NCBI RefSeq assembly: GCF_029933015.1
Contig: NZ_JAOZOZ010000079.1
Location: 1-7,303, forward strand
DNA length: 7,303 bases
From: Hydrogenimonas sp.
Lineage (GTDB): Bacteria; Campylobacterota; Campylobacteria; Campylobacterales; Hydrogenimonadaceae
Direction: 5' to 3'
In this document: piece after piece, positions 1 to 6,104 of the stretch
Layout of the letters: each line of letters begins with the position of its first letter
How positions within the stretch are numbered: position 1 is the first letter of the stretch
Program-made: the position numbers and the translations under genes
Notes under the pieces: generated by a model
Seen by the model: only the letters and a program-made list of their open reading frames with translations
Databases searched by the model: none
Told to the model about the DNA's origin: nothing

Positions 1-1214
1 ATCAGTTCGAGAGGATTGATGTGTCTGTTCTTCTGGGTCACTTCGAACATCAGCTCCTTGTCGATGCGGCCGATGACGTACCCTTTCTTGATCTTTTTCC
101 CCTCTTTGATCGTCGGTGCGATTTTGTCCATTTTCGCATAGATCGTGTGGAGATTGTTTCGGTGCTCGATGATGACCACGTTGCCCAGCATCGGAGTCTG
201 TTTGGCGAAAACCACCCGGCCGTTGAGCACGTTCTTGACCTTGACGTTCTTTTTGTAAGGCTGCAGCGTGACCGATTCGTTGAAGATCTTTATCTTGTAG
301 ATCGGATCGGTGTAGGGACCGAACTTTTTCACGACTTTCGCTTTACCCACAGGTGAAATCGTCTTTTTGCCGCGGTAGCGGCCGATGGCGTGCTTCTGAT
401 AGGAAGAGCCGATGGTACGGACGTTGAGCTTGTCTCCGCTCGCGATGGCCCTGCTGGTGGAGCGCGATCGCTTCTTCTTCGCTTTTTCGATCTCTCTTTT
501 CTTCAGAATATTTAGCCTCGCGAGAGTTCTGCGCAGATCGCTCTCCTCCTTCTGAAGTTTTTCGAGCCGTTTCTGGTAGGCTTTCTTCTCCTGCTCGAGG
601 CTCGCCAGTACTTTTTTCCGCCGTTTTTTCTCTTTTTCCGCGGTTTCACGCTTTCTCTTCAGACGCTCGATCATGTTTCTGATACGTTTCGCCTCTTTGG
701 TGAGAGATTCGCTCTCCCTGACCGTTTTCAGATAGGAGCTTTCCATGGATTTGAGCCGTTCGTTGTCCGATTTGATCAGGGCGGTGAGAACTTCCGCTTC
801 CACGACGTCATCGGGTGACTGGATTCCTTTTTCACGTTTTATCTCTTCGAGTATGTAGCGGTTGGCCAGCAGGTCGATGAGCATCTTCTCCTGCTCCGCT
901 TTCGTTTTGTCGAGTGTCTGCGAACTCTTTTCGATCTCTTTGAGGCGTTTTTCCCCCTCCTGCAGCAAAACGGAGTTTACGGCTATCTCTTTTTCGGAGG
1001 TTTTGATGACGAGATCGAGCTGTTCGAGCTTCTTCTGGTTCGCCGCGATCTGCCGGGCGATCTGGGCCAGTTTCCGGTCCATGTTGGCGTAGCTGCTTTT
1101 GGTGCTTGCCAGTTTCTGCCGGGAGCTTTTGATCTTTTTGTCGATCGATCCGGCGTAGAAGGGCGTGACGAGAACCAGACACATCAAAATCCATCTCAGC
1201 AGTTTCATACGCAT
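1..1214 (-). CDS. EnvC-like murein hydrolase activator: coiled coil plus degenerate LytM/M23 domain (C-terminal end cut by window)
   Basis: About 404 codons are visible, reading leftward from ATG 1214, and the frame is open to the window edge, so the stop lies beyond position 1. Residues 1-21 form a signal peptide ending in TPFYA, so the protein is exported. Residues ~24-265 are rich in Lys, Glu, Arg and Leu and look like one long coiled coil. Residues ~285-404 form a LytM/M23-type domain, from TISPVGKAKVVKKFG through GNVVIIEH (344-351) to LMFEV (388-392) and NPLEL. The zinc-ligand positions seem replaced: Asn312 for the first His, Lys361 where Y-x-H-L is usual, and Met389 where H-F-E is usual. 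This matches non-enzymatic EnvC-type proteins, which activate cell-wall amidases under FtsEX control; the gene sits directly after ftsE-ftsX. ATG 1208 (MKLL) is an alternative start, but the Shine-Dalgarno sequence favours 1214. An M23 hydrolase label would be the automatic call; activity is doubtful. Confidence 0.88.
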   Translation of the reverse strand, partial: MRMKLLRWILMCLVLVTPFYAGSIDKKIKSSRQKLASTKSSYANMDRKLAQIARQIAANQKKLEQLDLVIKTSEKEIAVNSVLLQEGEKRLKEIEKSSQTLDKTKAEQEKMLIDLLANRYILEEIKREKGIQSPDDVVEAEVLTALIKSDNERLKSMESSYLKTVRESESLTKEAKRIRNMIERLKRKRETAEKEKKRRKKVLASLEQEKKAYQKRLEKLQKEESDLRRTLARLNILKKREIEKAKKKRSRSTSRAIASGDKLNVRTIGSSYQKHAIGRYRGKKTISPVGKAKVVKKFGPYTDPIYKIKIFNESVTLQPYKKNVKVKNVLNGRVVFAKQTPMLGNVVIIEHRNNLHTIYAKMDKIAPTIKEGKKIKKGYVIGRIDKELMFEVTQKNRHINPLEL

Positions 1215-1219
1215 CCGAT

Positions 1220-2032
1220 CTACAGCTCCTCCCTGAAGCGGACGACGACCCACGTGGCGCAAAAGAGCGCGATACCGAATCCCGCGGCGGCCAGATAGGC
1301 GAGATCGTCGAACCGCAGCAGCAGCGACCCGTCGATACCCATCTCGTCCAGGACCTCTTTGACCCGCGTATCGGACATCACGTAGAGCATTCCCGTCGCC
1401 ACCAGAGCGACGGCGATCAGGGCATCCACGAACGCCAGACGGAAAAGCACGCCGCTTCTGAGCCAGACCGGCGCGCCGAAAAGCGCCATGATCTGCATCC
1501 GCTCCTTGTGCTCCAGCTGCCAGATCACCATCTGTTTCATCACCAGCAGAAAACCTATCAGACCCAGCATCGCGCCGAAGATATAGAAGTTGCTCTTCAT
1601 GAAAAGAAGCATGGCGTAGAGCCTATCGTGCACCTTTTCGAAGATCTGCACCCGTTTGACCCCTTTGATATCCAGCAGATCCCTTCGGAGTTTTTCGAGA
1701 CTCTTTTTGTCCGGATAGTGGAGCAGTTTGAGGGTGTAGAAGGCCGGTACAATCGCTTTGATCTTTTCGATGTTCTCTTTGCTGATCTGTTTTCTGATGC
1801 GCCTGAGCACGCTTTCCGAATCGACCGGTTCCACCGATTTGACGAGCGGGTTGGCCTTTTCGATCCGGCTGACATCCACCTTTTTGTCGGCCACCACGAT
1901 GACGGTGTACTGCTCCTGGAGTCTGGTCTCGTAGTTTTTCAGCACCCTGTCGAAGACCAGCATGTACTCGATGGCGAAAAGGATGGCGAAGAGCGGGAGA
2001 ATGAGCCCGAGATGGTTTCTAACGAATGTCAT
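1220..2032 (-). CDS. ftsX: Cell division protein FtsX (membrane subunit of FtsEX)
   Basis: This 270-residue inner-membrane protein is the partner of FtsE; the complex transmits ATPase cycles across the membrane to periplasmic wall-hydrolase activators at the septum. Topology fits FtsX: TM1 about residues 8-28, a periplasmic domain ~29-140, TM2 ~147-170, a cytosolic loop with WQLEHKERMQIMALFGAP (171-188) that resembles the conserved FtsE-contacting region, then TM3 ~194-219, a second loop and TM4 ~243-265, ending in a short basic/acidic tail. The N-terminus has only about seven residues before TM1, unlike E. coli FtsX, which has a long cytosolic extension. ATG 2032 is supported by GGAG at 2039-2042 with 6-nt spacing, inside ftsE. 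The gene overlaps ftsE by 14 nt and is followed after 5 nt by the EnvC-like gene. Sequence divergence is normal for FtsX; position beside ftsE makes the call strong. Confidence 0.93.
   Translation of the reverse strand: MTFVRNHLGLILPLFAILFAIEYMLVFDRVLKNYETRLQEQYTVIVVADKKVDVSRIEKANPLVKSVEPVDSESVLRRIRKQISKENIEKIKAIVPAFYTLKLLHYPDKKSLEKLRRDLLDIKGVKRVQIFEKVHDRLYAMLLFMKSNFYIFGAMLGLIGFLLVMKQMVIWQLEHKERMQIMALFGAPVWLRSGVLFRLAFVDALIAVALVATGMLYVMSDTRVKEVLDEMGIDGSLLLRFDDLAYLAAAGFGIALFCATWVVVRFREEL
1226..1233 (-). promoter_or_regulatory. Shine-Dalgarno of the EnvC-like gene
   Basis: On the minus strand this reads GGGAGGAG, inside the last codons of ftsX. It lies 11 nt before ATG 1214 and 17 nt before the in-frame ATG 1208, so it favours 1214. 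It also indicates coupling of the EnvC-like protein to ftsX translation, since the two genes are only 5 nt apart. Confidence 0.6.
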
Positions 2033-2690
2033 AGATCACTCCGTTTTCGATCATCAGATGGCGGTAGTCGGCATTGATCATCTCGGGGATGTGGTGCGTC
2101 ACGACGACCACGGTGGTCTCCAGCTCCTCGTTGGCGCGCTCGAGCAGCTCCCATACCACCTGCGACGAATAGTCGTCCAGGTTACCCGTGGGCTCGTCGG
2201 CCAGGATCAGAAAGGGGTTGTGCGCCAGAGCCCTCGCCATCGCGACACGCTGCTGCTCGCCGCCGGAGAGTTCCATCGGAAACTTGTCGGACTTGTGGGA
2301 GAGTTTGACATGGTTGAGAAGCTTGACGGCCTGGGCGCGGCAGACATCTTTCGGAAAACCGGCGATGATGAGCGGGAGCATCACGTTTTTCTCCACCGTC
2401 CACTCTTTGATCAGTTTGTAGTCCTGAAAAACGATACCGATGTGGCGTCTGAGCTTGTAGAGTTTGGAGCTGGAGATCGAGCGCATGTCGATCCCGCCCA
2501 CGTTCAGATCGCCGCCGGAGATCTCCATCCCGCCGTACATCGAACGCAGCAGTGTCGATTTGCCGCTTCCGCTCGCCCCGGTGATGAAAACGAACTGGTT
2601 GGTCTCCACCCTGAAGGTGGCGTTCCTGATGACCGGTTCGTGCCGGGGATAGGCGAGTTTGAGGTTTTTCGCTTCTATGACGTTGCGCAT
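2019..2690 (-). CDS. ftsE: Cell division ATP-binding protein FtsE
   Basis: This 223-residue cytosolic ABC ATPase has the usual FtsE length. It carries Walker A GASGSGKST (38-46), the Q-loop Gln89 in GIVFQDYKL, the ABC signature LSGGEQQ (141-147), Walker B LILADEP with Glu166, the D-loop GNLDD (169-173) and the switch His199 in VVVTHH. All catalytic residues are intact. The opening MRNVIEAKNLKLAYP is typical of the family. FtsE binds FtsX and, in studied bacteria, FtsZ and FtsA, and powers activation of septal amidases. ATG 2690 is preceded by AAGGA (2697-2701) at 6 nt, which lies inside the end of trmB; the genes overlap by 16 nt. The product could be confused with LolD or MacB-type ATPases, but the adjacent ftsX settles it. 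Confidence 0.96.
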   Translation of the reverse strand: MRNVIEAKNLKLAYPRHEPVIRNATFRVETNQFVFITGASGSGKSTLLRSMYGGMEISGGDLNVGGIDMRSISSSKLYKLRRHIGIVFQDYKLIKEWTVEKNVMLPLIIAGFPKDVCRAQAVKLLNHVKLSHKSDKFPMELSGGEQQRVAMARALAHNPFLILADEPTGNLDDYSSQVVWELLERANEELETTVVVVTHHIPEMINADYRHLMIENGVIYDIR

Positions 2691-3856
2691 AGCCAGTCCT
2701 TGAGTTTACGGTGTGCGTCGAAATTGGTCCGCGTCGCCACCGGTTCGTGTGGATAGTAGGTCGCTCTTCCCTCTTTGATCAGGAGAAATTTGTGTTCCGG
2801 ACGGTCGAAACTTCCCAGAGAGACACGGATGAGACCCTCTTCCCCGCCGATGGCGTAAAATCTCTCCACATGGACGAAAAAATCCTCTTCGATCCACGCT
2901 TTTTCGGGTCTTTTCTCGAAGAGTTTCCGCACCGACGGCGCGCAGGGGAAAGAGAAGTCGGCGGCAAGTTCCCTCTCTTTGGAGATTTCGAGGGCTTCGA
3001 CACGTATCTCGTAGATATCTTTTTCCTGCCTGAGCCAGCGCTCTTCGTATTTGCTTCTGACGGCCGCTTCGCCGTTTTTTTCGAGTGTCAGGCGCACACG
3101 TTCGGGCTTCGTGAAGACCTCCATCGCGTAGCGGAAATAGTTGTCGCTGTCGGTTCGAAGCTCCAGCGTCCCTCCCGGTTTCAGCACCCGCATCGCTTCC
3201 GCCGTGAAGGCGTCGGAGATGACACGGCGGTGGGGCTTCTTGTCCCAGGGCACGGGGAAGTGGACGAAAATGCGTTCGACACGGTTGCTGGGAAGAAGTT
3301 CCATGAAAAGACGGGCGTCGTAGTCGATGACCCAGACGTTCTGCAGACCCTCCAGGTCGACGCGGCGCATCACCTGCTCGAGAGAGGGGCGGTGGATCTC
3401 GAGTCCGATCAGATGGACTTCGGGATGCGCTTTGGCCTGATGGATCAGATGGCGACCGCTGCCGAATCCGACCTCGATCCAGAGCGGTTTGTCGGGAAGG
3501 TCGGCCGGATCGAAGTCTGCGATCTCCTTGAGGGAAGGAAGCGGCTCTTTCAGCTTCGCCTGCTCCACGTTGGCGATGTTGGAATACAGAACGGTCGGTT
3601 TACAGTGGGTGATGTAGGCCTGAAGGGCTTTTTTGATCAGCGCGTTGGGCGAGGGACGGGAGATCTTCTCCGCCTTGATCAGGACAGAGTCCCCTTTGGG
3701 TTTGACCTGCAGAAGAAAAGGGACGCCGGAGACCTCGACACCCAGCAGTCCTTCGCCGCGATGTTCGAGATTTTCCGCGTACCACGCAAACCGCACTCCC
3801 TCTCTTTCGAAAGGGATCTCGGCACAGCTGAAGGTGTCGATGCGAATATGCGGCAT
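2675..3856 (-). CDS. trmB: tRNA (guanine-N7-)-methyltransferase TrmB, long form with N- and C-terminal extensions
   Basis: The protein uses S-adenosylmethionine to make m7G46 in the variable loop of tRNAs. At 393 residues it is much longer than the ~240-residue E. coli enzyme. Residues 1-~120 are an extra N-terminal region without a motif I recognise. The Rossmann methyltransferase core follows: LWIEVGFGSGRHL (125-137, SAM-binding glycine loop), GLEIHRPSLEQV (151-162), NVWVIDYDA (173-181), FPVPWDKKPHRR (200-211), LKPGGTLELRTDSDNYF (225-241) and SKYEERWLRQEKDIYEI (268-284). Residues ~290-393 are a further C-terminal region. The family motif is normally FPDPWPKKRH; here the Asp is Val, a form I believe is shared by Campylobacter homologues. 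ATG 3856 starts 9 nt after the flpA stop with a weak GAAG signal (3861-3864), consistent with read-on from the upstream gene. The 3' end overlaps ftsE by 16 nt. Confidence 0.93.
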   Translation of the reverse strand: MPHIRIDTFSCAEIPFEREGVRFAWYAENLEHRGEGLLGVEVSGVPFLLQVKPKGDSVLIKAEKISRPSPNALIKKALQAYITHCKPTVLYSNIANVEQAKLKEPLPSLKEIADFDPADLPDKPLWIEVGFGSGRHLIHQAKAHPEVHLIGLEIHRPSLEQVMRRVDLEGLQNVWVIDYDARLFMELLPSNRVERIFVHFPVPWDKKPHRRVISDAFTAEAMRVLKPGGTLELRTDSDNYFRYAMEVFTKPERVRLTLEKNGEAAVRSKYEERWLRQEKDIYEIRVEALEISKERELAADFSFPCAPSVRKLFEKRPEKAWIEEDFFVHVERFYAIGGEEGLIRVSLGSFDRPEHKFLLIKEGRATYYPHEPVATRTNFDAHRKLKDWLCATS

Positions 3857-3865
3857 GAAACTTCG

Positions 3866-5125
3866 TTACTTCTCTTCGGTTTTCGCGATGTAGAGTTCGA
3901 CCGGCTTGGAGGGTTCCGACTCGATGCCGTTTTTGTCGATGGCGACGATCCGGTAGGTGTACTTGATGCCGGGGGCCATCGTCTTGTCGACGAACTTCGT
4001 TCCGTAGATGTTCGTGAAGACTTTCTCTTTTTTGCTCAACCCTTCCCAGTGGGTCCGGATGACGTTGTATTTTTCAGCGCGGTCGTCGATGGGCGTCCAG
4101 GTGATGATCGCCTGGTTGAAGGCGATTTTGGCCGCCGTGATCGCCGGCGGAGAGGGCTTGGCGAGTGTCGAGCCGATCACCGGAGCGTCGGGCATCGGGC
4201 TCTCCAGGCCGTCTTTGTCCACCGCCGTCACTTTGTAGTAGTAGATCTTGCCGTCTTCGGGAACGTGGTCTTCGAAGCTGGTCCCTTCGGTCTTGGCGCG
4301 ATAGCTGTAAAATCCGATCTCGAAAGGCGCCCGGTAGATCTTGTAGTAGACCACGTCGGGAGTCGGGCTAGCCTTCCACTCGAGATGGATCGTCTTGGGA
4401 AGATCGTGCGATGCAGAAAGATGGCCGGGCATCTGCGGAAGCGGCTTGGTGATCGCTTTCACAGGGGTGCTCGGTTCGGAAACGAGGCCGTTGCAGAGTT
4501 TCACCCGGACGCGGTAGATGTAGACTTCTCCGTCACCGAGTTTTTTGTCCATATACTCCGCGCTCAGACGGTTTTTGATTTCGGCGATCTTTTTCCACTC
4601 GTTCGGTTTCGAGACCGACGCCCGCTCGACGATGTAGCCGACCACACGCAGATCCTGATGGGGGCGCCAGATCAGTTTGATGCGGTTGGGCAGATCGGTG
4701 ATGGCGCGCACGAAGCTGACGGAGTGGATCATCGGCGCGGTCTTGACACGCACAGGGGCCGACTGCTTCGACTCGTAGCCCTCTTTGTCGTAGGTCGACA
4801 TCTGGTAGATGTACTCCGTATCGGGCGTCAGTTTCGTATCGACGTAATGGGTGCTGTAGCGGTCCTTGATCTGGGCGATACGTTTGAGTTTCTTCTCTTC
4901 GCTGTTGGGATCGAGGCGGTAGAGGCGGTACCCTTCGATCTTCATCGACGGCACCATCTGCCACTCCAGGCCCACCGCCGTCATGCTGCTGATGCTTCTG
5001 ATCGACTCGACGGTCGGAAGATCGGCTTTGACCTGCGGAGCCTGCTGCGTGATCGTTTTAGTGGAACATCCTGTCGCAATGATCGCCAAAACGCCGTAGA
5101 AAATTGCACGGATCCAAAATTTCAT
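3866..5125 (-). CDS. flpA: FlpA-like lipoprotein with four fibronectin type III repeats
   Basis: This 419-residue protein starts with a lipoprotein signal peptide: a short basic start, a hydrophobic stretch FYGVLAIIA and lipobox ATGC, so Cys20 should be lipidated. Ser21 suggests outer-membrane sorting by the Lol rule. The rest consists of four FnIII-like repeats at about residues 36-129, 133-226, 232-320 and 324-413. Each has an early Trp (W55, W153, W250, W343), a central Y-x-(I/L/V)-x-R strand and an ending like YRxxAxDKxGxESxPSxPV. In C. jejuni the corresponding gene (Cj1279c) encodes the fibronectin-binding adhesin FlpA, and the same neighbours flank it. Repeat 2 contains WRPHQDLRV (153-161), one or two changes from the FlpA binding motif WRPHPDFRV as I recall it. 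In this probably free-living organism the role is unknown; an envelope scaffold or adhesion function is an inference. ATG 5125 has AAAAGGAG 7 nt upstream and overlaps rluD by 68 nt. Confidence 0.88.
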   Translation of the reverse strand: MKFWIRAIFYGVLAIIATGCSTKTITQQAPQVKADLPTVESIRSISSMTAVGLEWQMVPSMKIEGYRLYRLDPNSEEKKLKRIAQIKDRYSTHYVDTKLTPDTEYIYQMSTYDKEGYESKQSAPVRVKTAPMIHSVSFVRAITDLPNRIKLIWRPHQDLRVVGYIVERASVSKPNEWKKIAEIKNRLSAEYMDKKLGDGEVYIYRVRVKLCNGLVSEPSTPVKAITKPLPQMPGHLSASHDLPKTIHLEWKASPTPDVVYYKIYRAPFEIGFYSYRAKTEGTSFEDHVPEDGKIYYYKVTAVDKDGLESPMPDAPVIGSTLAKPSPPAITAAKIAFNQAIITWTPIDDRAEKYNVIRTHWEGLSKKEKVFTNIYGTKFVDKTMAPGIKYTYRIVAIDKNGIESEPSKPVELYIAKTEEK

Positions 5126-6050
5126 CCAGTTTCTCCTTTTCGAAAAGGCTCTCGAGAACTTCCCGCATATCCTGCGGTATCGGTGCTACAAACTGCATCG
5201 TTTCGCCGGTTTTGGGATGGTCGAGATAGAGTATGTACGCGTGTAGCAAAATACGTTGGATTATATTGTTTTTGCTCTTAAAACCGTATAAACCATCCCC
5301 GACGATATGGCGGTTCAACGAAGCCAGATGGACCCGGATCTGATGGGTCCGGCCGGTGTAGAGTTTCGCGCCGATCAGTTCGTAGCGTTCTTTTTCGCTC
5401 TCGAGAAGTTTTTCGAAACGGGTTCTGGCCGCCTTTCCGCCGGAGACGATGCCCATTTTCAGACGGTTCGCCGGATTTCGTCCGATCGGCCCCTCCACGA
5501 TCCCGGACGCTTTGAGCGGCAGGTCGACCAGCGCGATGTAGTACCGCCCCATCGACTTCTCCTGCAGCTGCGCCGAGAGCTTCTCGTGGGCCGCGTTGTT
5601 CTTGGCCACGACCATGGCGCCGCTGGTCTCCTTGTCGAGACGGTGGACGATGCCGTGACGCTCCTCGCCGCTGATCGTCGAGAGGTTGATCCCTTTGGCT
5701 TTGAGCCAGTCGACCAGAGTCGGCTCTTTGACGCTTGGAGCCGGATGGACCACCAGGCCGGAGGGTTTGTTGATGACGAGGATGTCGTCATCTTCGTAGA
5801 TGACCGGGACGTCGAAATCGACGGCCTGCGCCTCGTAGTCGGGCTCCTCGGGAATCGTGTAGCGTATCTTTTCGGCGGGTGAGACTTTGTAGCCCGCTTT
5901 CCTGACGGTCCTGCCGCCGACTTCGACGAATCCTTTTTTGATCAGCTGTTCGACCTGGTTCCTCGATCCGCCTATATGGCGGTGCAGAAACCTGTCGAGA
6001 CGTTCGCTACTGTCGGCGGTCAAGACTTCCGTTAATCTCTCTTTTTTCAT
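5058..6050 (-). CDS. rluD: RluA/RluD-family ribosomal large subunit pseudouridine synthase
   Basis: The enzyme isomerises uridine to pseudouridine in RNA, most likely 23S rRNA. The 330-residue product has an S4 RNA-binding domain at ~15-66 (ERLDRFLHRHIGGSRNQVE), then the catalytic domain: INKPSGLVVHP (93-103), HGIVHRLDKETSGAMVVAK (132-150) with catalytic Asp139, YYIALVDLP, and LYTGRTHQIRVHLA (230-243). These are the full RluA-family signatures; the S4 domain fits RluD or RluC, and the exact target uridines cannot be read from sequence. I use ATG 6050 (MKKERL) because the longer frame from 6113 would add 21 poor residues and run into rodA. No strong Shine-Dalgarno precedes 6050. The last 22 codons overlap the start of the FlpA-like gene in another frame. 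This is the first gene of the leftward unit and diverges from rodA. Confidence 0.9.
   Translation of the reverse strand: MKKERLTEVLTADSSERLDRFLHRHIGGSRNQVEQLIKKGFVEVGGRTVRKAGYKVSPAEKIRYTIPEEPDYEAQAVDFDVPVIYEDDDILVINKPSGLVVHPAPSVKEPTLVDWLKAKGINLSTISGEERHGIVHRLDKETSGAMVVAKNNAAHEKLSAQLQEKSMGRYYIALVDLPLKASGIVEGPIGRNPANRLKMGIVSGGKAARTRFEKLLESEKERYELIGAKLYTGRTHQIRVHLASLNRHIVGDGLYGFKSKNNIIQRILLHAYILYLDHPKTGETMQFVAPIPQDMREVLESLFEKEKLDEILDPCNFLRRFGDHCDRMFH
5133..5140 (-). promoter_or_regulatory. Strong Shine-Dalgarno of the FlpA-like gene inside rluD
   Basis: The minus strand reads AAAAGGAG, 7 nt before ATG 5125. It is the best ribosome-binding site in the window and lies wholly inside rluD codons, 73 nt before the rluD stop ends. 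It fixes the flpA start and implies initiation independent of rluD termination. Confidence 0.7.
5260..5288 (-). promoter_or_regulatory. Candidate internal promoter for flpA and downstream genes
   Basis: The minus strand has a perfect TATAAT at 5265-5260, inside an AT-rich patch of rluD (about 5228-5295) that stands out against GC-rich flanks. The patch uses codons rare elsewhere here (ATA, CTA, TTG). Transcription would begin near 5253, about 128 nt before the flpA ATG. There is no good -35 hexamer (TACGGT at 17-nt spacing), but epsilonproteobacterial sigma-70 promoters often lack one. It could also be an accident of the Asn-Asn-Ile-Ile codons. Confidence 0.35.
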
Positions 6051-6058
6051 TGGTAGGG

Positions 6059-6064
6059 TACAAT
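6059..6064 (+). promoter_or_regulatory. Candidate -10 element for rodA
   Basis: TACAAT on the + strand differs from TATAAT at one position and is preceded by the T-rich tract CTCTCTTTTTTCATTGG (about 6037-6053), which resembles the T-rich upstream region of epsilonproteobacterial sigma-70 promoters. Transcription would start near 6071, giving a leader of about 34 nt to ATG 6105. Confidence 0.4.
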
Positions 6065-6081
6065 TTCCTGAATTATTTACA

Positions 6082-6087
6082 AGTATA
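6082..6087 (-). promoter_or_regulatory. Candidate -10 element for the rluD-flpA-trmB-ftsEX operon
   Basis: The minus strand reads TATACT here, one mismatch from consensus. It would place a start near 6075 and a leader of about 25 nt to rluD ATG 6050. The -35 region falls over the first rodA codons and shows no good match. Only 54 nt separate the two divergent genes, so the two promoters would lie essentially back to back. Confidence 0.35.
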
Positions 6088-6104
6088 GGCGGCGGATTTT
6101 TGGC

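Noticed and set aside
832..1194. 120-codon minus-strand frame in the first gene
   Set aside because: It is a +1/-1 frame shadow of the EnvC-like protein. The correct frame has a signal peptide, a coiled coil and a LytM domain and stays open to the window edge.
1508..2756. Two + strand open frames (1508-2077 and 1962-2756) antisense to ftsX and ftsE
   Set aside because: Both are in-register shadows with His/Asp-rich, domain-free translations; the ABC ATPase and FtsX on the other strand are unmistakable.
2711..5281. 856-codon open frame on the + strand, antisense to trmB and flpA
   Set aside because: It is in codon register with both minus-strand genes, so its stops would require TTA, CTA or TCA sense codons, which this GC-rich genome rarely uses. 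The translation has no recognisable domain, is rich in Asp, Arg, Phe and Val, and crosses a gene boundary. The opposite strand has clear protein families.
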